Assembly (NCBI GenBank): GCA_949126835.1
Contig: OX421499.1
Location: forward strand, 29,860,490 to 29,924,489
From: Anisus vortex
Taxonomy: Eukaryota > Mollusca > Gastropoda > Planorbidae
Direction: 5' to 3'
DNA: 64,000 nucleotides
Each line of letters begins with the position of its first letter. Positions within the stretch are counted from its first letter, which is position 1. Shown here piece by piece: positions 1-13,125 of this stretch. A model generated the notes under the pieces. It saw only the letters and a list, made by a program, of their open reading frames with translations, was not told the origin of the DNA and made no database searches. The translations under genes and the position numbers were made by a program.

Positions 1-33
1 AAGGTAAAAGAGAATAGCTGTACTCAATCTATT

Positions 34-2501
34 ATGCTTTCAGAAGGCCGTGAGGAACAGATGGTTCCTGAAGTCCCGGAAGAGGACGACCTATCCGATT
101 TTCGACCCTTTGTCTACGAGGGGACAGTGTCGACAGAAGTCGATGTACTCAGCAAGAAGAAAATACAGATATTACGTGACACGGGTTCTGCTGTCAGCGT
201 GATCCTGGAGGGCAGTGTGCCGTTAACAGATGCCACCAGTACCGGTGAGTCTGTTGTGCTGAGAGGTGCTAGTATGGAGGCTGTGGAAGCTCCACTGCAC
301 AGAATAAAACTCGAGTCGGATATTTTTACAGGTAACATCGTAGTGGGAGTGTGGCGCGCACTACCCGTCAAAGGCGTTTCCATGATATTAGGAAATGACA
401 TTATGGGCGGCAGAGTCACTGTCGAGCCCATGGTTAAAGTGTGGGAGACAAAGATGGCGGAGGACAAAAACCTACGTCCTGCCAATGAACGCCCAACATG
501 TGCACTGACAAGAGCAATGCAGGAAAAGAAGTCGGTAAAGACTCCTGCTACGCCGTGTAGTGCAACGAAAGATGTGTTTGTCTGTTCTGAAGACACACAT
601 GCGAATGAAACAGTGATAACAGAAACACCTGACATCGATTTAAGTGCTACGTTCTTTGCTGAACTAACAACTGGTGATGCAACCGAGAACGATAACATTT
701 TGTCACCAAAGCAGAAATTGGTGAAAGAACAATTGAATGACGAAGTAATAATGCAACTCAGAATGAAAGCTGTTGATGAAAAGACTGCAGATGCGATGGC
801 GGAATGTTTCTACATGAAAGATGAAGTGTTGATGAGAAAGTCGAAACCGCTCAACTCAGGTACAAACGAGTGGGACAGTATTCACCAGATTGTAATACCT
901 AAGTGCTATCGTCAAGATATACTGCGTATGGCGCATGATCTTCCTTTCGCTGGTCACATGGGAGTCCGAAAAACGCACCACCGTATCCTCCCTTACTTCT
1001 ACTGGCCAGGACTGAGAAGAGATGTCGAACAATACTGCAAGACTTGCCACGTATGCCAAATGGTAGGACGTCCTAACCAACGAATTCCTGTCGCTCCACT
1101 CCAGCCGATACCAGCGTTCGACGAACCATTCAGTCATATACTCATTGATTGCGTGGGCCCGTTGCCGAAAACAAAAGCCGGTTTTCAATACCTGCTCACA
1201 GTCATGTGTTCATCCACTCGCTTCCCGGAAGCCATTCCGTTGCGGAACATAACAACAGTGAAGGTGGTAGACGCCCTGACAAATTTCTTCACACGTTATG
1301 GCCTACCGAAGACAGTACAGTCCGACCAGGGGACTAACTTTACTTCGAACATTTTCAAACAAGTCATGGAACAATTAGGGATAAGCCATAGGCTATCAAG
1401 TGCCTATCATCCTGAGAGCCAGGGAGCTCTGGAAAGGTTTCATCAGACATTAAAATCGATGCTTAAAAAGTACTGTTATGAAAACGAGAAAGACTGGGAT
1501 AAGGGTGTGCCTTATGTACTGTTCGCTGCAAGGGAGGCCACTCAGGAATCCCTGGGGTTTAGCCCATTCGAACTTGTGTATGGACACTCAGTCAGAGGTC
1601 CGTTGAAACTTCTACATGAAACTTGGCTAACGGACAGTGAACCGATTGGACTTTTGTCATATGTAGATAAATTTAAAAATAGGCTTTATCATGCTTTTAA
1701 CCATGTGAAGATTCATTTTCCACAGATGCAGGAGCGTATGAGACAGAACTATGACCGTAAAGATACAGCTAGAACTTTTGCACCAGGTGACAAAGTTCTT
1801 GTGTTTCTACCTTTGCAAAATCAGCCTTTAAGTGCAAAGTTTAGTGGACCCTATGAGATAGAGTCAAAGCTTGGCGAGGTCAATTATTTGATAAAGACTC
1901 CTGACCGGAGACAAAAACAGAGGGTATGCCATATTAATTTACTGAAGCCCTATGTTTCCAGGGAAAAGAGTAAACCACGGGAGGTCCCCATGATTTCATT
2001 AGCTAGAGTCCCGACGGATTTATCTAGGATAGAATATAAGTTTGCAGAAAGTAAACTTAATAATACAGATGCCCTTAAGAGTTTAGATACAAGGCTAGAA
2101 CATCCTCCGGTAGAAGATAAGGAGAAGATTATTGAGCTGGTACATGAAAATAAGTCAATGTTTACAAATGTTCCCAGTAGGACACATGTCATAGAGCACG
2201 ATGTAGTGTTAACCAATAGTGCCAGGTCTATTAAACAGCATCCATTTGACCCCATCAGACCTGAGCATATTAAATTAGATGTAAAGTATATGTTAAAAGA
2301 TGACATAGGAGAAAAATGTGATAGCAAATGGTCTACACCATGTGTGATGGTACCAAAAGCCGACCACACACTGCAGTTTTATAGAGATTTTGGGAAATTA
2401 AGTAATTTGACAAAGACCGACTGGTATCCCATTCCCCGTATTATCGACAAGATAGAGACAAGGTCATAGCTGATACTCTATCTCGGGTGCTACATGATTG
2501 A
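34..2501 (+). pseudogene. Gmr1-like Ty3/Gypsy polyprotein, 5' cut by window edge, RT/RNase H deleted
   Basis: The reading frame 34-2469 encodes, in order, an aspartic protease (DTGS around residue 49), an integrase HHCC zinc finger (His near residue 308, CKTCHVC), an integrase core with D372, D431 and E467 (35 residues between the last two, D,D35E), a GPY-type module (SGPYEIE), and the first third of a reverse transcriptase ending at YPIPRI. Protease-integrase-RT is the Gmr1-type order, not the usual Ty3/Gypsy order. Shortly after YPIPRI the frame hits a stop. The next bases, in another frame, read IADTLSRV, which is the end of RNase H in the complete element at 33942-38084. So roughly 1 kb of RT and RNase H has been lost and the ends joined near 2455-2466. 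Gag and the 5' LTR would lie left of the window. It is clearly related to, but well diverged from, the element at 31812-39889. Confidence 0.92.
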
Positions 2502-4427
2502 CTGAATAACCCTATACTTCTTTTTCAGATCATCTCACTTATTCATTAAGAATGTGTCATGATAACCTATCATTCGTTTGAATTTTGATTATGGAATACC
2601 TATAGAATACTTGTATCATACAGAAGTCAAGTCTTTTGAAAGTATTAATAATTCTTATAATCATGTATAATATTGATGTTCTGATATATTTTAAATTCAT
2701 TTGATTATGGAAAAGAAATTCCATTTAAATGTTGATGCATGATGCAATAAATATATAATATGCACGTATTTACTTGATATGGATGGATAAAAGTAATTGT
2801 CATCACATGCAATTAGGTGGGAAAACTTTGAGCTAGTTGATTTATTATCTTGTTTTTATTTTAGTTAATGAATGGAACTAAATAATAATATGTACAATTT
2901 TTATCTTAGAAAGAGATGTAATATCAATTGGTATAAATTAATAGATAATATTGGAAATCTATTGCTAAATTGCTATATCATGGTAATAGAATGGGAAAAA
3001 CTAGTGGATATTCACTATGTTGTATATAGGTTGTTATATATTCCATATATCCAGGAACGGAGGGTAACAAAGGTACCTAAAGGTGTACACTCATTCAACC
3101 CTGAACAAACTTTTATATTAAACTTTCAAATTTGCCAAAAACGCATAATAGTGGATTACATTTTAACATTGAGATTACTGTAGTAATCGTAACTAGAGCG
3201 TATTTTCTCCTCATATTTGAGAAAAGGGGAAGTATCATCATCTTAGGTATGAACCCTGTTAATGTCAAGTTGACACTGTAATTTAAAGGGGAAATAACCT
3301 ATAGTTTGATTCGAGTTACGTATTACTTATCTTTTGGTTTGTATATTAGAAGTAAACTGTTGAAAATTGACAGAGTTTGAGCAATGTTATATTTGTTTAA
3401 ATAGATTAAGACTTTTTGCAAATTTTTGGTGGAAATCCACACAACTGTACATAGTTAAAATAAGAATGACTAGAATATTTTTGAATTATTTGTACTTGTT
3501 GAGACATTAGTTAATATTAACATTAACGGGGAAATATTTGTCCATCACGTTATAATCACAATTACCATTGGGTAGTGACACTTTTTATAATTTAGTTGTG
3601 CCAGTGAGCCATGTTTGCTTAAATTGTCTTATAATCTTCCATTGATTGATGGATGTTAAAACGATAGTGTTAAGTACGAAAAATGTACCATGTTGAGTAT
3701 TACTTGGGTAATTATGGTACATTATTTCTTTCATTGGGTGGGGGCGTGTCATGTATATTGTTTTTCCAAGAATTGGAACACGCAATGTTTATTCTCCTCT
3801 CTCTCTCTTTTCTTACTACACACAATATTAGGACGTTTAGTAGGAAAACGAAAGGTTCTAGGTAATGCTGGGATTCTGTGTTGATCTCAAATTCTCAGAG
3901 TCTGGGAACGACTCATTATTTAATAGGGGAAGTTCCTATCGTTTTTGTTATGAGTTTTGTAATGATACCATGATTTTCACCCCTACTGGTAATGGGTCTA
4001 TCCCTTGCACCACTCGGATAGTATTTAATGATTTGTTTTGTCTGAAAGACAGAGAGTTTCAAAATATGTTCGTTTGAGAACGTTTGTGTTTGCACTATTT
4101 TATTCTAACTGTACATAATAGATATATTGTATATATTGAACATACCACCTGAAATAAACTATCAACAACAGTTACACTGAAGCTTCCTTGTCAAATTACT
4201 ATCCTATTGTGTTGAATACATTACTATAAGATTTATCTACTACCATAATATACAAGGAAGGAAATGTTGGAATACAAATACTGAATTTGTGCCCAGGACT
4301 ATAAGAAGAGTTCGTGTAATACTGAAACATAAATACTAATAATTAAAGTCTCCCCTAGGACTAACGAGAATTATCAGCAAGATCTACACAGCTCTGGCCA
4401 CAAGGGGATTGTGGACGTAACAATATC
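2502..4427. other. 3' flank of the broken Gmr1-like element, with a weak candidate LTR
   Basis: AT-rich, with no supported gene. A possible LTR runs from 3257 (TGTTAATGTC) to 4422 (GGACGTAACA), because these ends are near-perfect inverted repeats of the TG...CA type and a purine-rich tract (GAGAAAAGGGGAAG) lies about 25 bp upstream. No second LTR copy is in the window, so this is inference only. Short ORFs here have no recognisable features. Confidence 0.3.
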
Positions 4428-4690
4428 CTCTCTCTCTCTCCATCTCTTTCTCACCAAACTCTGTCTCTCTATATATATATCATCTCTCTCTCTCTCTCTC
4501 TCTCGCTCTTCCTCTCTTTCTATCTTATCAAACCTGTTTCTCTCTCTATATATATATATATCCCTCTCTTTCTCGTTCTGTCTCTCTTTCTCACCACCCT
4601 GTTTCTCTCTATATATACATATATATAGTATAATATCCCCACGCTCTCTCTCTCTCTCTCGCTCTGTCTCTCTTTCTCTCTCTCTTGTCA
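4428..4690. repeat. Compound (CT)n / (TA)n microsatellite
   Basis: Runs of CTCTCT alternate with TATATA blocks and TTTCTCACC-type spacers repeated about every 100 bp. The ORFs seen on both strands here are low-complexity artefacts. Confidence 0.9.
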
Positions 4691-5214
4691 AAATGTGACA
4701 CGCGTTAAAGAACTTTTAATTTTTCATGCAATTTGACGTCTTATGAGGACTTGACATTGACCCCTCCACCTTTGTTGGAAACCAACCGAGGAGAAGTAAG
4801 TTAAATTTTAAAATGCGTCCTGTTATTCTCTTTTTGACTTGTCACGTGGGTAAACATTTTGTTTATTGCGACGAAGAAGAAGAAGAACTACAAAGGGACG
4901 GTTTTATGTTTCTTTTAGCTATTGATTTTGTTAGTTATACCAATAGAGCCGTGGATTAACACCAGGCTGTCAAGGTCGGGTGAGGGCCCCATTCTTTACA
5001 AACGGTAACTTGCCATAAGGTCGGTAACTCAGCCCCCTTTCCCTATACACACAAATACCATCCCCCTTTACGCCAACTATTTAAAAAAAATACAATATTT
5101 GTATGTACTACACGACCAATTCAGGGCCGGATTTAGATGTGCTGAGGCCCTGGCTATGCCGATTTTAAGTCTCACAAGTAGAGGAGGACGGAAAAGTAGT
5201 GATAATTCTTATCT
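4691..5214. other. Unannotated spacer with a possible transposon end
   Basis: No gene recognised. The sequence CAGGGCCGGATTTAGA near 5121 resembles a DNA transposon terminus, but no matching inverted end was found nearby. Confidence 0.3.
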
Positions 5215-5378
5215 TATAAGTTTACAGACGTTCCTTCTCGATAGAAGATTATTACGTCCACTAGGCCCAAAACTCCTGCAGGGCGACAGGGATCCTTCGG
5301 TGGCAGGGATAGAACCCGCGACCTGTCAGTTGGTTTTTGGTTGACAGGCCGGTGAACTAACCGCTGGACCAGCCGGTT
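5215..5378 (-). repeat. tRNA-derived SINE
   Basis: On the minus strand the head reads TGGTCCAGCGGTTAG (A-box-like, complement of about 5357-5371), followed by GGGTTCTATCCC (B-box-like, complement of 5306-5317). The body (CGTTCCTTCTNGATAGAAGA on the plus strand) recurs at 15766-15899 and, in part, near 31440 and 48485. This is a pol III-derived retroposon, not a functional tRNA. Confidence 0.75.
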
Positions 5379-5967
5379 TTAATTAAAACCACACAAAAGA
5401 CAAAATAATATAATAATTATAGCAATTGTAATAATGTAATAATAATAGTTAAATAGTAAAGAAATTAAGATTTAAAAAAAATTTTATGTTCAATTTCTTT
5501 TGATAAAAAACTTTTACAAAAATGCATGAATATATTTCAACTACAAATTTATGTTTTTAAGAGTGAAATGTGCGAAGAAACTGTTCGAAAAGTAGACTAG
5601 GCTTACTTTGAAAGTAGCGTGAGGATTGTAGGCAAATGTAAAAAGTCACATGCGACCTGCTATACTAGGGAATAGAACGGATGGACTGGAACCCTGCAAT
5701 AAAATAATAAATGTTGCACCACTTTGAGTGTGCCCGACAATGAGGAATAGAACTTGTACATTTTATTTGATTGTACATTTATTTACTTTAAATAAACAGT
5801 ATAGGCCTGCATCTCGGATTGAGCCCTTCAAGATTCGGAGGCCCTGAGCCTTGGCTGGAGGCCCTGAGTCATGGCTGGAGGCCCTAGTCTATAATAAACA
5901 TAAAGCTTTTTATTACAAAAAAAATAAAATAAATAGGAATAGCTACGCTTTCGTAAGATTGTTGGGT
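5379..5967. other. AT-rich spacer with short GGAGGCCCTGAG direct repeats
   Basis: No gene seen. Near 5838-5885 the sequence GGAGGCCCTGAG(C/T) is repeated about every 21 bp, three times. Confidence 0.4.
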
Positions 5968-8900
5968 TTTGGTTGACAGTCGCGTGGAGTTAAAATTCTC
6001 TCTTCTCTTTATACGAATATTGGTTGACAGTCGCGTGTAGTTAAAATTCTCTCTTCTCTTTATACGAATATTGGTTGACAGTCGCGTGTAGTTAAAATTC
6101 TCTCTTCTCTTTATACGAATATTGGTTGACAGTCGCGTGTAGTTAAAATTCTCTCTTCTCTTTATACGAATATTGGTTGACAGTCGCGTGTAGTTAAAAT
6201 TCTCTCTTCTCTTTATACGAATATTGGTTGACAGTCGCGTGTAGTTAAAATTCTCTCATCTCTTTATACGTATATTGGTTGACAGTTGACAGTCGCGTGT
6301 AGTTAAAATTCTCTCTTCTCTTTATACGTATATTGGTTGACAGTTGACAGTCGCGTGGAGTTAAAATTCTCACTTCTCTTTATACGTATATTGGTGGACA
6401 GTTGACAGTCGCGTGGAGTTAAAATTTTCTCTTCTCTTTATACGTATATTGGTTGACAGTTGACAGTCGCGTGTAGTTAAAATTTTCTCTTCTCTTTATA
6501 CGTATATTGGTTGACAGTTGACAGTCGCGTGTAGTTAAAATTCTCTCTTCTCTTTATACGTATATTGGTTGACAGTTGACAGTCGCGTGGAGTTAAAATT
6601 TTCTCTTCTCTTTATACGTATATTGGTTGACAGTTGACAGTCGCGTGTAGTTAAAATTCTCTCTTCTCTTTATACGTATATTGGTTGACAGTGGACAGTC
6701 GCGTGGAGTTAAAATTCTCTCTTCTCTTTATACGTATATTGGTTGACAGTCGCGTGTAGTTAAAATTCTCTCTTCTCTTTATACGTATATTGGTTGACAG
6801 TCGCGTGTAGTTAAAATTCTCTCTTCTCTTTATACGTATATTGGTTGACAGTTGACAGTCGCGTGGAGTTAAAATTCTCTCTTCTCTTTATACGTATATT
6901 GGTTGACAGTTGACAGTCGCGTGGAGTTAAAATTCTCTCTTCTCTTTATACGTATATTGGTGGACAGTTGACAGTCGCGTGGAGTTAAAATTTTCTCTTC
7001 TCTTTATACGTATATTGGTTGACAGTTGACAGTCGCGTGTAGTTAAAATTCTCTCTTCTCTTTATACGTATATTGGTTGACAGTTGACAGTCGCGTGAAG
7101 TTAAAATTCTCACTTCCCTTTATACGTATATTGGTTGACAGTTGACAGTCGCGTGGAGTTAAAATTCTCTCTTCTCTTTATACGTATATTGGTTGACAGT
7201 TGACAGTGGCGTGGAGTTAAAATTCTCTCTTCTCTTTATACGTATATTGGTTGACAGTTGACAGTCGCGTGGAGTTAAAATTCTCTCTTCTCTTTATACG
7301 TATATTGGTTGACAGTTGACAGTCGCGTGGAGTTAAAATTCTCTCTTCTCTTTATACGTATATTGGTTGACAGTCGCGTGTAGTTAAAATTCTCTCTTCT
7401 CTTTATACGTATATTGGTTGACAGTCGCGTGTAGTTAAAATTCTCTCTTCTTTTTATACGTATATTGGTTGACAGTCGCGTGTAGTTAAAATTCTCTCTT
7501 CTCTTTATACGTATATTGGTTGACAGTCGCGTGTAGTTAAAATTCTCTCTTCTCTTTATACGTATATTGGTTGACAGTTGACAGTCGCGTGGAGTTAAAA
7601 TTCTCTCTTCTCTTTATACGTATATTGGTTGACAGTTGACAGTCGCGTGGAGTTAAAATTCTCTCTTCTCTTTATACGTATATTGGTTGACAGTTGACAG
7701 TCGCGTGGAGTTAAAATTCTCTCTTCTCTTTATACGTATATTGGTTGACAGTTGACAGTCGCGTGGAGTTAAAATTCTCTCTTCTCTTTATACGTATATT
7801 GGTTGACAGTTGACAGTCGCGTGGAGTTAAAATTCTCTCTTCTCTTTATACGTATATTGGTTGACAGTTGACAGTCGCGTGGAGTTAAAATTCTCTCTGC
7901 TCTTTATACGTATATTGGTTGACAGTTGACAGTCGCGTGGAGTTAAAATTCTCTCTTCTCTTTATACGTATATTGGTTGACAGTTGACAGTCGCGTGGAG
8001 TTAAAATTCTCTCTTCTCTTTATTCGTATATTGGTTGACAGTTGACAGTCGCGTGTAGTTAAAATTCTCTCTTCTCTTTATACGTATATTGGTTGACAGT
8101 TGACAGTCGCGTGGAGTTAAAATTCTCTCTTCTCTTTATACGTATATTGGTTGACAGTCGCGTGTAGTTAAAATTCTCTCTTCTCTTTATATGTATATTG
8201 GTTGACAGTCGCGTGTAGTTAAAATTCTCTCTTCTCTTTATACGTATATTGGTTGACAGTCGCGTGTAGTTAAAATTCTCTCTTCTCTTTATACGTATAT
8301 TGGTTGACAGCCGCGTGTAGTTAAAATTCTCTCTTCTCTTTATACGTATATTGGTTGACAGTCGCGTGTAGTTAAAATTCTCTCTTCTCTTTATACGTAT
8401 ATTGGTTGACAGTTGACAGTCGCGTGGAGTTAAAATTCTCTCTTCTCTTTATACGTATATTGGTTGACAGTCGCGTGTAGTTAAAATTCTCTCTTCTCTT
8501 TATACGTATATTGGTTGACAGTTGACAGTCGCGTGGAGTTAAAATTCTCTCTTCTCTTTATACGTATATTGGTTGACAGTTGACAGTCGCGTGGAGTTAA
8601 AATTCTCTCTTCTCTTTATACGTATATTGGTTGACAGTTGACAGTCGCGTGGAGTTAAAATTCTCTCTTCTCTTTATACGTATATTGGTTGACAGTCGCG
8701 TGGAGTTAAAATTCTCTCTTCTCTTTATACGTATATTGGTTGACAGTCGCGTGTAGTTAAAATTCTCTCTTCTCTTTATACGTATATTGGTTGACAGTTG
8801 ACAGTCGCGTGTAGTTAAAATTCTCTCTTCTCTTTATACGTATATTGGTTGACAGTCGCGTGTAGTTAAAATTCTCTCTTCTCTTTATACGTATATTGGT

Positions 8901-9895
8901 TGACAGTTAACAGTCGCGTGGAGTTAAAATTCTCTCTTCTCTTTATACGTATATTGGTTGACAGTTGACAGTCGCGTGGAGTTAAAATTCTCTCTTCTCT
9001 TTATACGTATATTGGTTGACAGTTGACAGTCGCGTGGAGTTAAAATTCTCTCTTCTCTTTATACGTATATTGGTTGACAGTCGCGTGTAGTTAAAATTCT
9101 GTCTTCTCTTTATACGTATATTGGTTGACAGTTGACAGTCGCGTGGAGTTAAAATTCTCTCTTCTCTTTATACGTATATTGGCTGACAGTCGCGTGTAAT
9201 TAAAGTTCTCTCTTCTCTTTATACGTATATTGGTTGACAGTTGACAGTCGCGTGTAGTTAAAATTCTCTCTTCTCTTTATACGTATATTGGTTGACAGTT
9301 GACAGTCGCGTGTAGTTAAAATTCTCTTTTCTCTTTATACGTATATTGGTTAACAGTTGACAGTCGCGTGGAGTTAAAATTCTCTCTTCTCTTTATACGT
9401 ATATTGGTTGACAGTCGCGTGTAGTTAAAATTCTCTCTTCTCTTTATACGTATATTGGTTGACAGTCGCGTGTAGTTAAAATTCTCTCTTCTCTTTATAC
9501 GTATATTGGTTGACAGTCGCGTGTAGTTAAAATTATCTCTTCTCTTTATACGTATATTGGTTGACAGTCGCGTGGAGTTAAAATTCTCTCTTCTCTTTAT
9601 ACGTATATTGGTTGACAGTTGACAGTCGCGTGGAGTTAAAATTCTCTCTTCTCTTTATACGTATATTGGTTGACAGTTGACAGTCGCGTGGAGTTAAAAT
9701 TCTCTCTTCTCTTTATACGTATATTGGTTGACAGTTGACAGTCGCGTGGAGTTAAAATTCTCTCTTCTCTTTATACGTATATTGGTTGACAGTTGACAGT
9801 CGCGTGGAGTTAAAATTCTCTCTTCTCTTTATACGTATATTGTTTGACAGTTGACAGTCGCGTGGAGTTAAAATTCTCTCTTCTCTTTATACGTA
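5968..9895. repeat. 3.9-kb satellite array of 51-bp and 58-bp units (~70 copies)
   Basis: The core unit runs TTGGTTGACAGTCGCGTG, then T/G AGTTAAAATTCTCTC, then TTCTCTTTATACGTATA. A longer form has an extra TTGACAG (7 bp) before the TCGCG. Short units mostly carry GTGTAG and long units mostly GTGGAG, so the two variants are linked. The first six or so units have ACGAATA where later ones have ACGTATA. Long and short units come in runs, which points to unequal exchange or slippage in blocks. It has no coding content. Confidence 0.95.
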
Positions 9896-9990
9896 GACCT
9901 ATATTATATTTACATCTTTAAAGGTTCTCATTAGGTATGTAGGTTTCGCGTTAATGTGCGTAGGTAAATGTGTATATGTGTGTATAAGTA

Positions 9991-10817
9991 GGGGAGAGGT
10001 GGGTAATTTGTACCGGTAGACTGACTTTATGTTTTTACACTACTTGATGTTATTTTTTACTAATTCCTCTAGTCGTAATACGTAGGTCTGGTTAAACATA
10101 GCGTATTTATATTTGTTTAGTGTGCTGACTATCCAGTCTGCTTCATTAATAAATAGATTTAGGTCTGTTTTCTATTGCCGATAAAAACATAGAAGCAATA
10201 AACAATGTTACGTCTGAGTCGGCTAAATCGTACCTCGCTGTGGAGGGTAATACGTACCGGTGCTAATTACGTTACAATTAGTGCAGAAGTACCGACACTG
10301 CACCAGAAAAAAAGACAAAAGGTCTGGAGGCAAAAAAAAAATAAAGTTTTACAATTGTACCGGGTACTGGTACGGTGAGAACATCTAGGAATACATTATA
10401 TAAAGTTTTATATGTAGAGCATAGGTACATACTGCATGCTCTGAATATGCCTTCCAAAGTGGGTCACTGAATAATTATACTTGTGAATTAATTATTAAAT
10501 ACAAATTAGATATATATAGAGAGACCTCAACTTGTAAATGTCAACCTTACAAAAAATATTTTTTCTTAATTTCTTTTGGTACTTATTACCCTCCCTAGTG
10601 GTACGAATTGAACGCTGGTGAGGGCAATTCGTACCACCTTGTCTTTTTTAAAATTATTAATTGTGCTCTTTGTTTTCATAATAAAACGTTCAGATCATTT
10701 ATTTTCATTCTTTTGTCACCAATAATTGTTTTAACCTAAAAATAAACCTTTTTCTACTGTTAGTTTTATTATTGTTAATTTTTTCCCTTAGGGGGTACGA
10801 ATTACCCACCTCTCCCC
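9991..10817. mobile_element. 827-bp non-autonomous DNA transposon with 24-bp TIRs and TA target site
   Basis: The left end GGGGAGAGGTGGGTAATT continues TGTACC. The right end is its reverse complement with one mismatch (23 of 24). Both ends are flanked by TA (9989-9990, 10818-10819), consistent with a TA target duplication. An internal hairpin has 13-bp perfect arms (10598-10610 and 10625-10637, GTGGTACGAATTG). No transposase was seen, so it is MITE-like. A superfamily cannot be fixed from these ends alone. Confidence 0.8.
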
Positions 10818-10819
10818 TA

Positions 10820-12110
10820 CAGTGTTTATGTGTATATATATATCTTTGTGTATGTGTTTGTTTGTGTGACTATGTGTTTGTTCAAATGGGTGATCTTATG
10901 ATAATTAATGTCTCTTTTAAAAACATGCTGTAAATATCGCTTGTTAATTTTTTTTATTTAACGTTCCACTAATTGAAAACCAACAGTCTGCAGTTCATTG
11001 TTTTGACAACGTGACAAAGGTTGTGTAACAATACATGACTAAACTACTACCTTCTCATGTCACTAAGAAAACCTCGGATGTCAAACGTTAATTTCCTTCC
11101 CCGTTCCCTCTTCTCCTTTTATTTTTGTGACAAGCCACACGCTAAATTTACAGCTGTATTAATTAAGTGTTGTAAATAGCCATTACACTTGTATCAAGTT
11201 CAGACCGTTAAGACAGGCTGTCGTCGAGACAAGCTGTGTTAAGACAAACTCTTGACCAGTTTCGCCAACACATACGTCCATATAAAACACCCATGTACAC
11301 ACTAGTTCAGCAATAGTTGTGTGTATATTCTTTTTTGGAAACGTGTGCTATGACAGGTGTGTCGCTTGGCAGTGAAACTTTATTTATTACACTGTCATTG
11401 CTGTCATAACATGACAGACACTATAGGTCCTACAGGAAACTGCGACGTTTTAGATCTTATTGATAAAATAAGACGTTTCGAGAAGTAGATAAACACACAT
11501 GCAAAAAGTTTGACACATGAAGCATTTGACACGTGCTCAGGCAGAACATAATTTATAACAATTCTACTTCTCATTGCGTCCGTCTCTTCATGTGTGTAGT
11601 ACTTGGATACTTTCGTTCGGTGTGCTCTGGCCAATGCGTTGTTGAGGTAGTATGTAGTATACAAAGTATTTTACTAGTTAAACGCCTTAGTGTAAAACGC
11701 TCTTGCATCACACATCAAACACAAACTGTAGGCCTACGTGGAGAGGAGACAACCCTTAAAGGTGAGCGGACAATCCGTTTAAAACAAACTTTGACATATT
11801 CATGTTCCATGTCTTATTTCTGTTTGATGTCATATTCATATTTCTTGTCATATTACTGTTTCATGACGTAATCCATATTCATGTTTTATTCCTATTTCAT
11901 GTCATAGTCATATTTCTGTTTTATGACACGTTCCTTTTTATTTTTAGGTATTGCTATTTTTAGTCATATTCTTATTTGTGATATAGACCCATTCCTACTT
12001 TGTGTTACATGTTCCTATTTCGTTTGGTTTGTAACGCTCTAAAAGCATACACTAGATGGTCAAGTCAGACATTTAGGCCTAAGAGAGAATTTAAATTACA
12101 AAGACGCTAA
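10820..12110. other. Spacer without recognisable genes
   Basis: AT-rich sequence with diverged TTCATGTCATATTC-type repeats at about 11790-11960. ORFs at 11404-11871 show no domain or codon pattern that would support a gene. Confidence 0.5.
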
Positions 12111-12118
12111 TACTCGAT

Positions 12119-12421
12119 CACGGATCTATAAAAAGAATGGATTTAGCCCGCACATAATTTTTTTGATGCCAAAATCAATAATATGCTTTCAAGTGACTTT
12201 CACTTATCTATACAATAAAATTTCATAAACATTGACCTGTAAATACATTACAAGAGACTTACACGTCCTTTTTATCGTAAACATTTGCTCTAATTAAAGG
12301 CGGTTTTATTCCTATAACTCGCTTATATGTATAAGTGAATGGTGTAAATAGTGTAGGCTAATCAATTTACGTATACACATTTTGTTATGGAGGCTCTATC
12401 CATTCCTTTTATAGATCAGTG
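12119..12421. mobile_element. 303-bp MITE with 8-bp target duplication TACTCGAT
   Basis: The left end CACGGATCTATAAAAAGAAT matches the reverse complement of the right end (CACTGATCTATAAAAGGAAT). The 8 bp on each side (12111-12118 and 12422-12429) are identical, TACTCGAT. An 8-bp duplication is typical of hAT elements. A second, longer copy lies at 25558-26040. Confidence 0.85.
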
Positions 12422-12982
12422 TACTCGATCGAAAGATCTATATATATTTGGTGTGTGTTTTTTCGTTACGAAAATACGTTTTTATCATAAATTTGATTAA
12501 AGGCGCCTGAAACTCTAAGGCCGGACATGGTACTATTGTATGTAGATTAAAAGTTTAAAAGTCAACAAAACAATATAACACAATTTTTTTTATTTAATGC
12601 TATATTTTAAAAACTGAACTAGGTTTTTAGAAGTTATATGGAAATAGATTTTTTTTTCTTTAAAAAAACGTGTTTATATGTTTACCAGTGCTTGCAGCAC
12701 ATTTATCTTTAGCTATATACACCCGGCTGCTAACAATATGTGAAAGATGAGATACATGACTGTTTACCGGTACATTATACTAGAATCTCTTCTTAGGGGC
12801 CCCAATCTCAGTGTCACTATGGCTGATACTTTAACGTCTTATCGCAAAAGTAACTGTAGCAAAAGTAATACACCTACCTGCCTACATACCTACCCACCTG
12901 CCTACCTATTTATCTAATTATATATCTGCCAGTCTGTATGCCTATTTATCTATCTATCTTTCTATGTTTCTATCTATTCATC
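12422..12982. other. Spacer ending in (CTAC)/(ATCT) simple repeats
   Basis: No gene seen. Simple tetranucleotide repeats begin near 12870 and run into the AT microsatellite. Confidence 0.5.
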
Positions 12983-13046
12983 TATCTATCTATATATGTA
13001 TATGTATAATATATATATATGTATATATGTATAATATATATATATG

Positions 13047-13121
<75 letters not shown>
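12983..13121. repeat. (AT)n microsatellite
   Basis: Almost uninterrupted TA dinucleotides. The Ile/Tyr ORFs here are artefacts. Confidence 0.95.

Positions 13122-13125
<4 letters not shown>

Noticed and set aside
3257..4422. LTR of the first Gmr1-like element as a firm call
   Set aside because: Only terminal inverted likeness supports it; there is no second copy in the window and no target duplication.
4374..4698. Arg/Glu-rich and Ser/Leu-rich ORFs
   Set aside because: Low-complexity reading of the CT/TA microsatellite.
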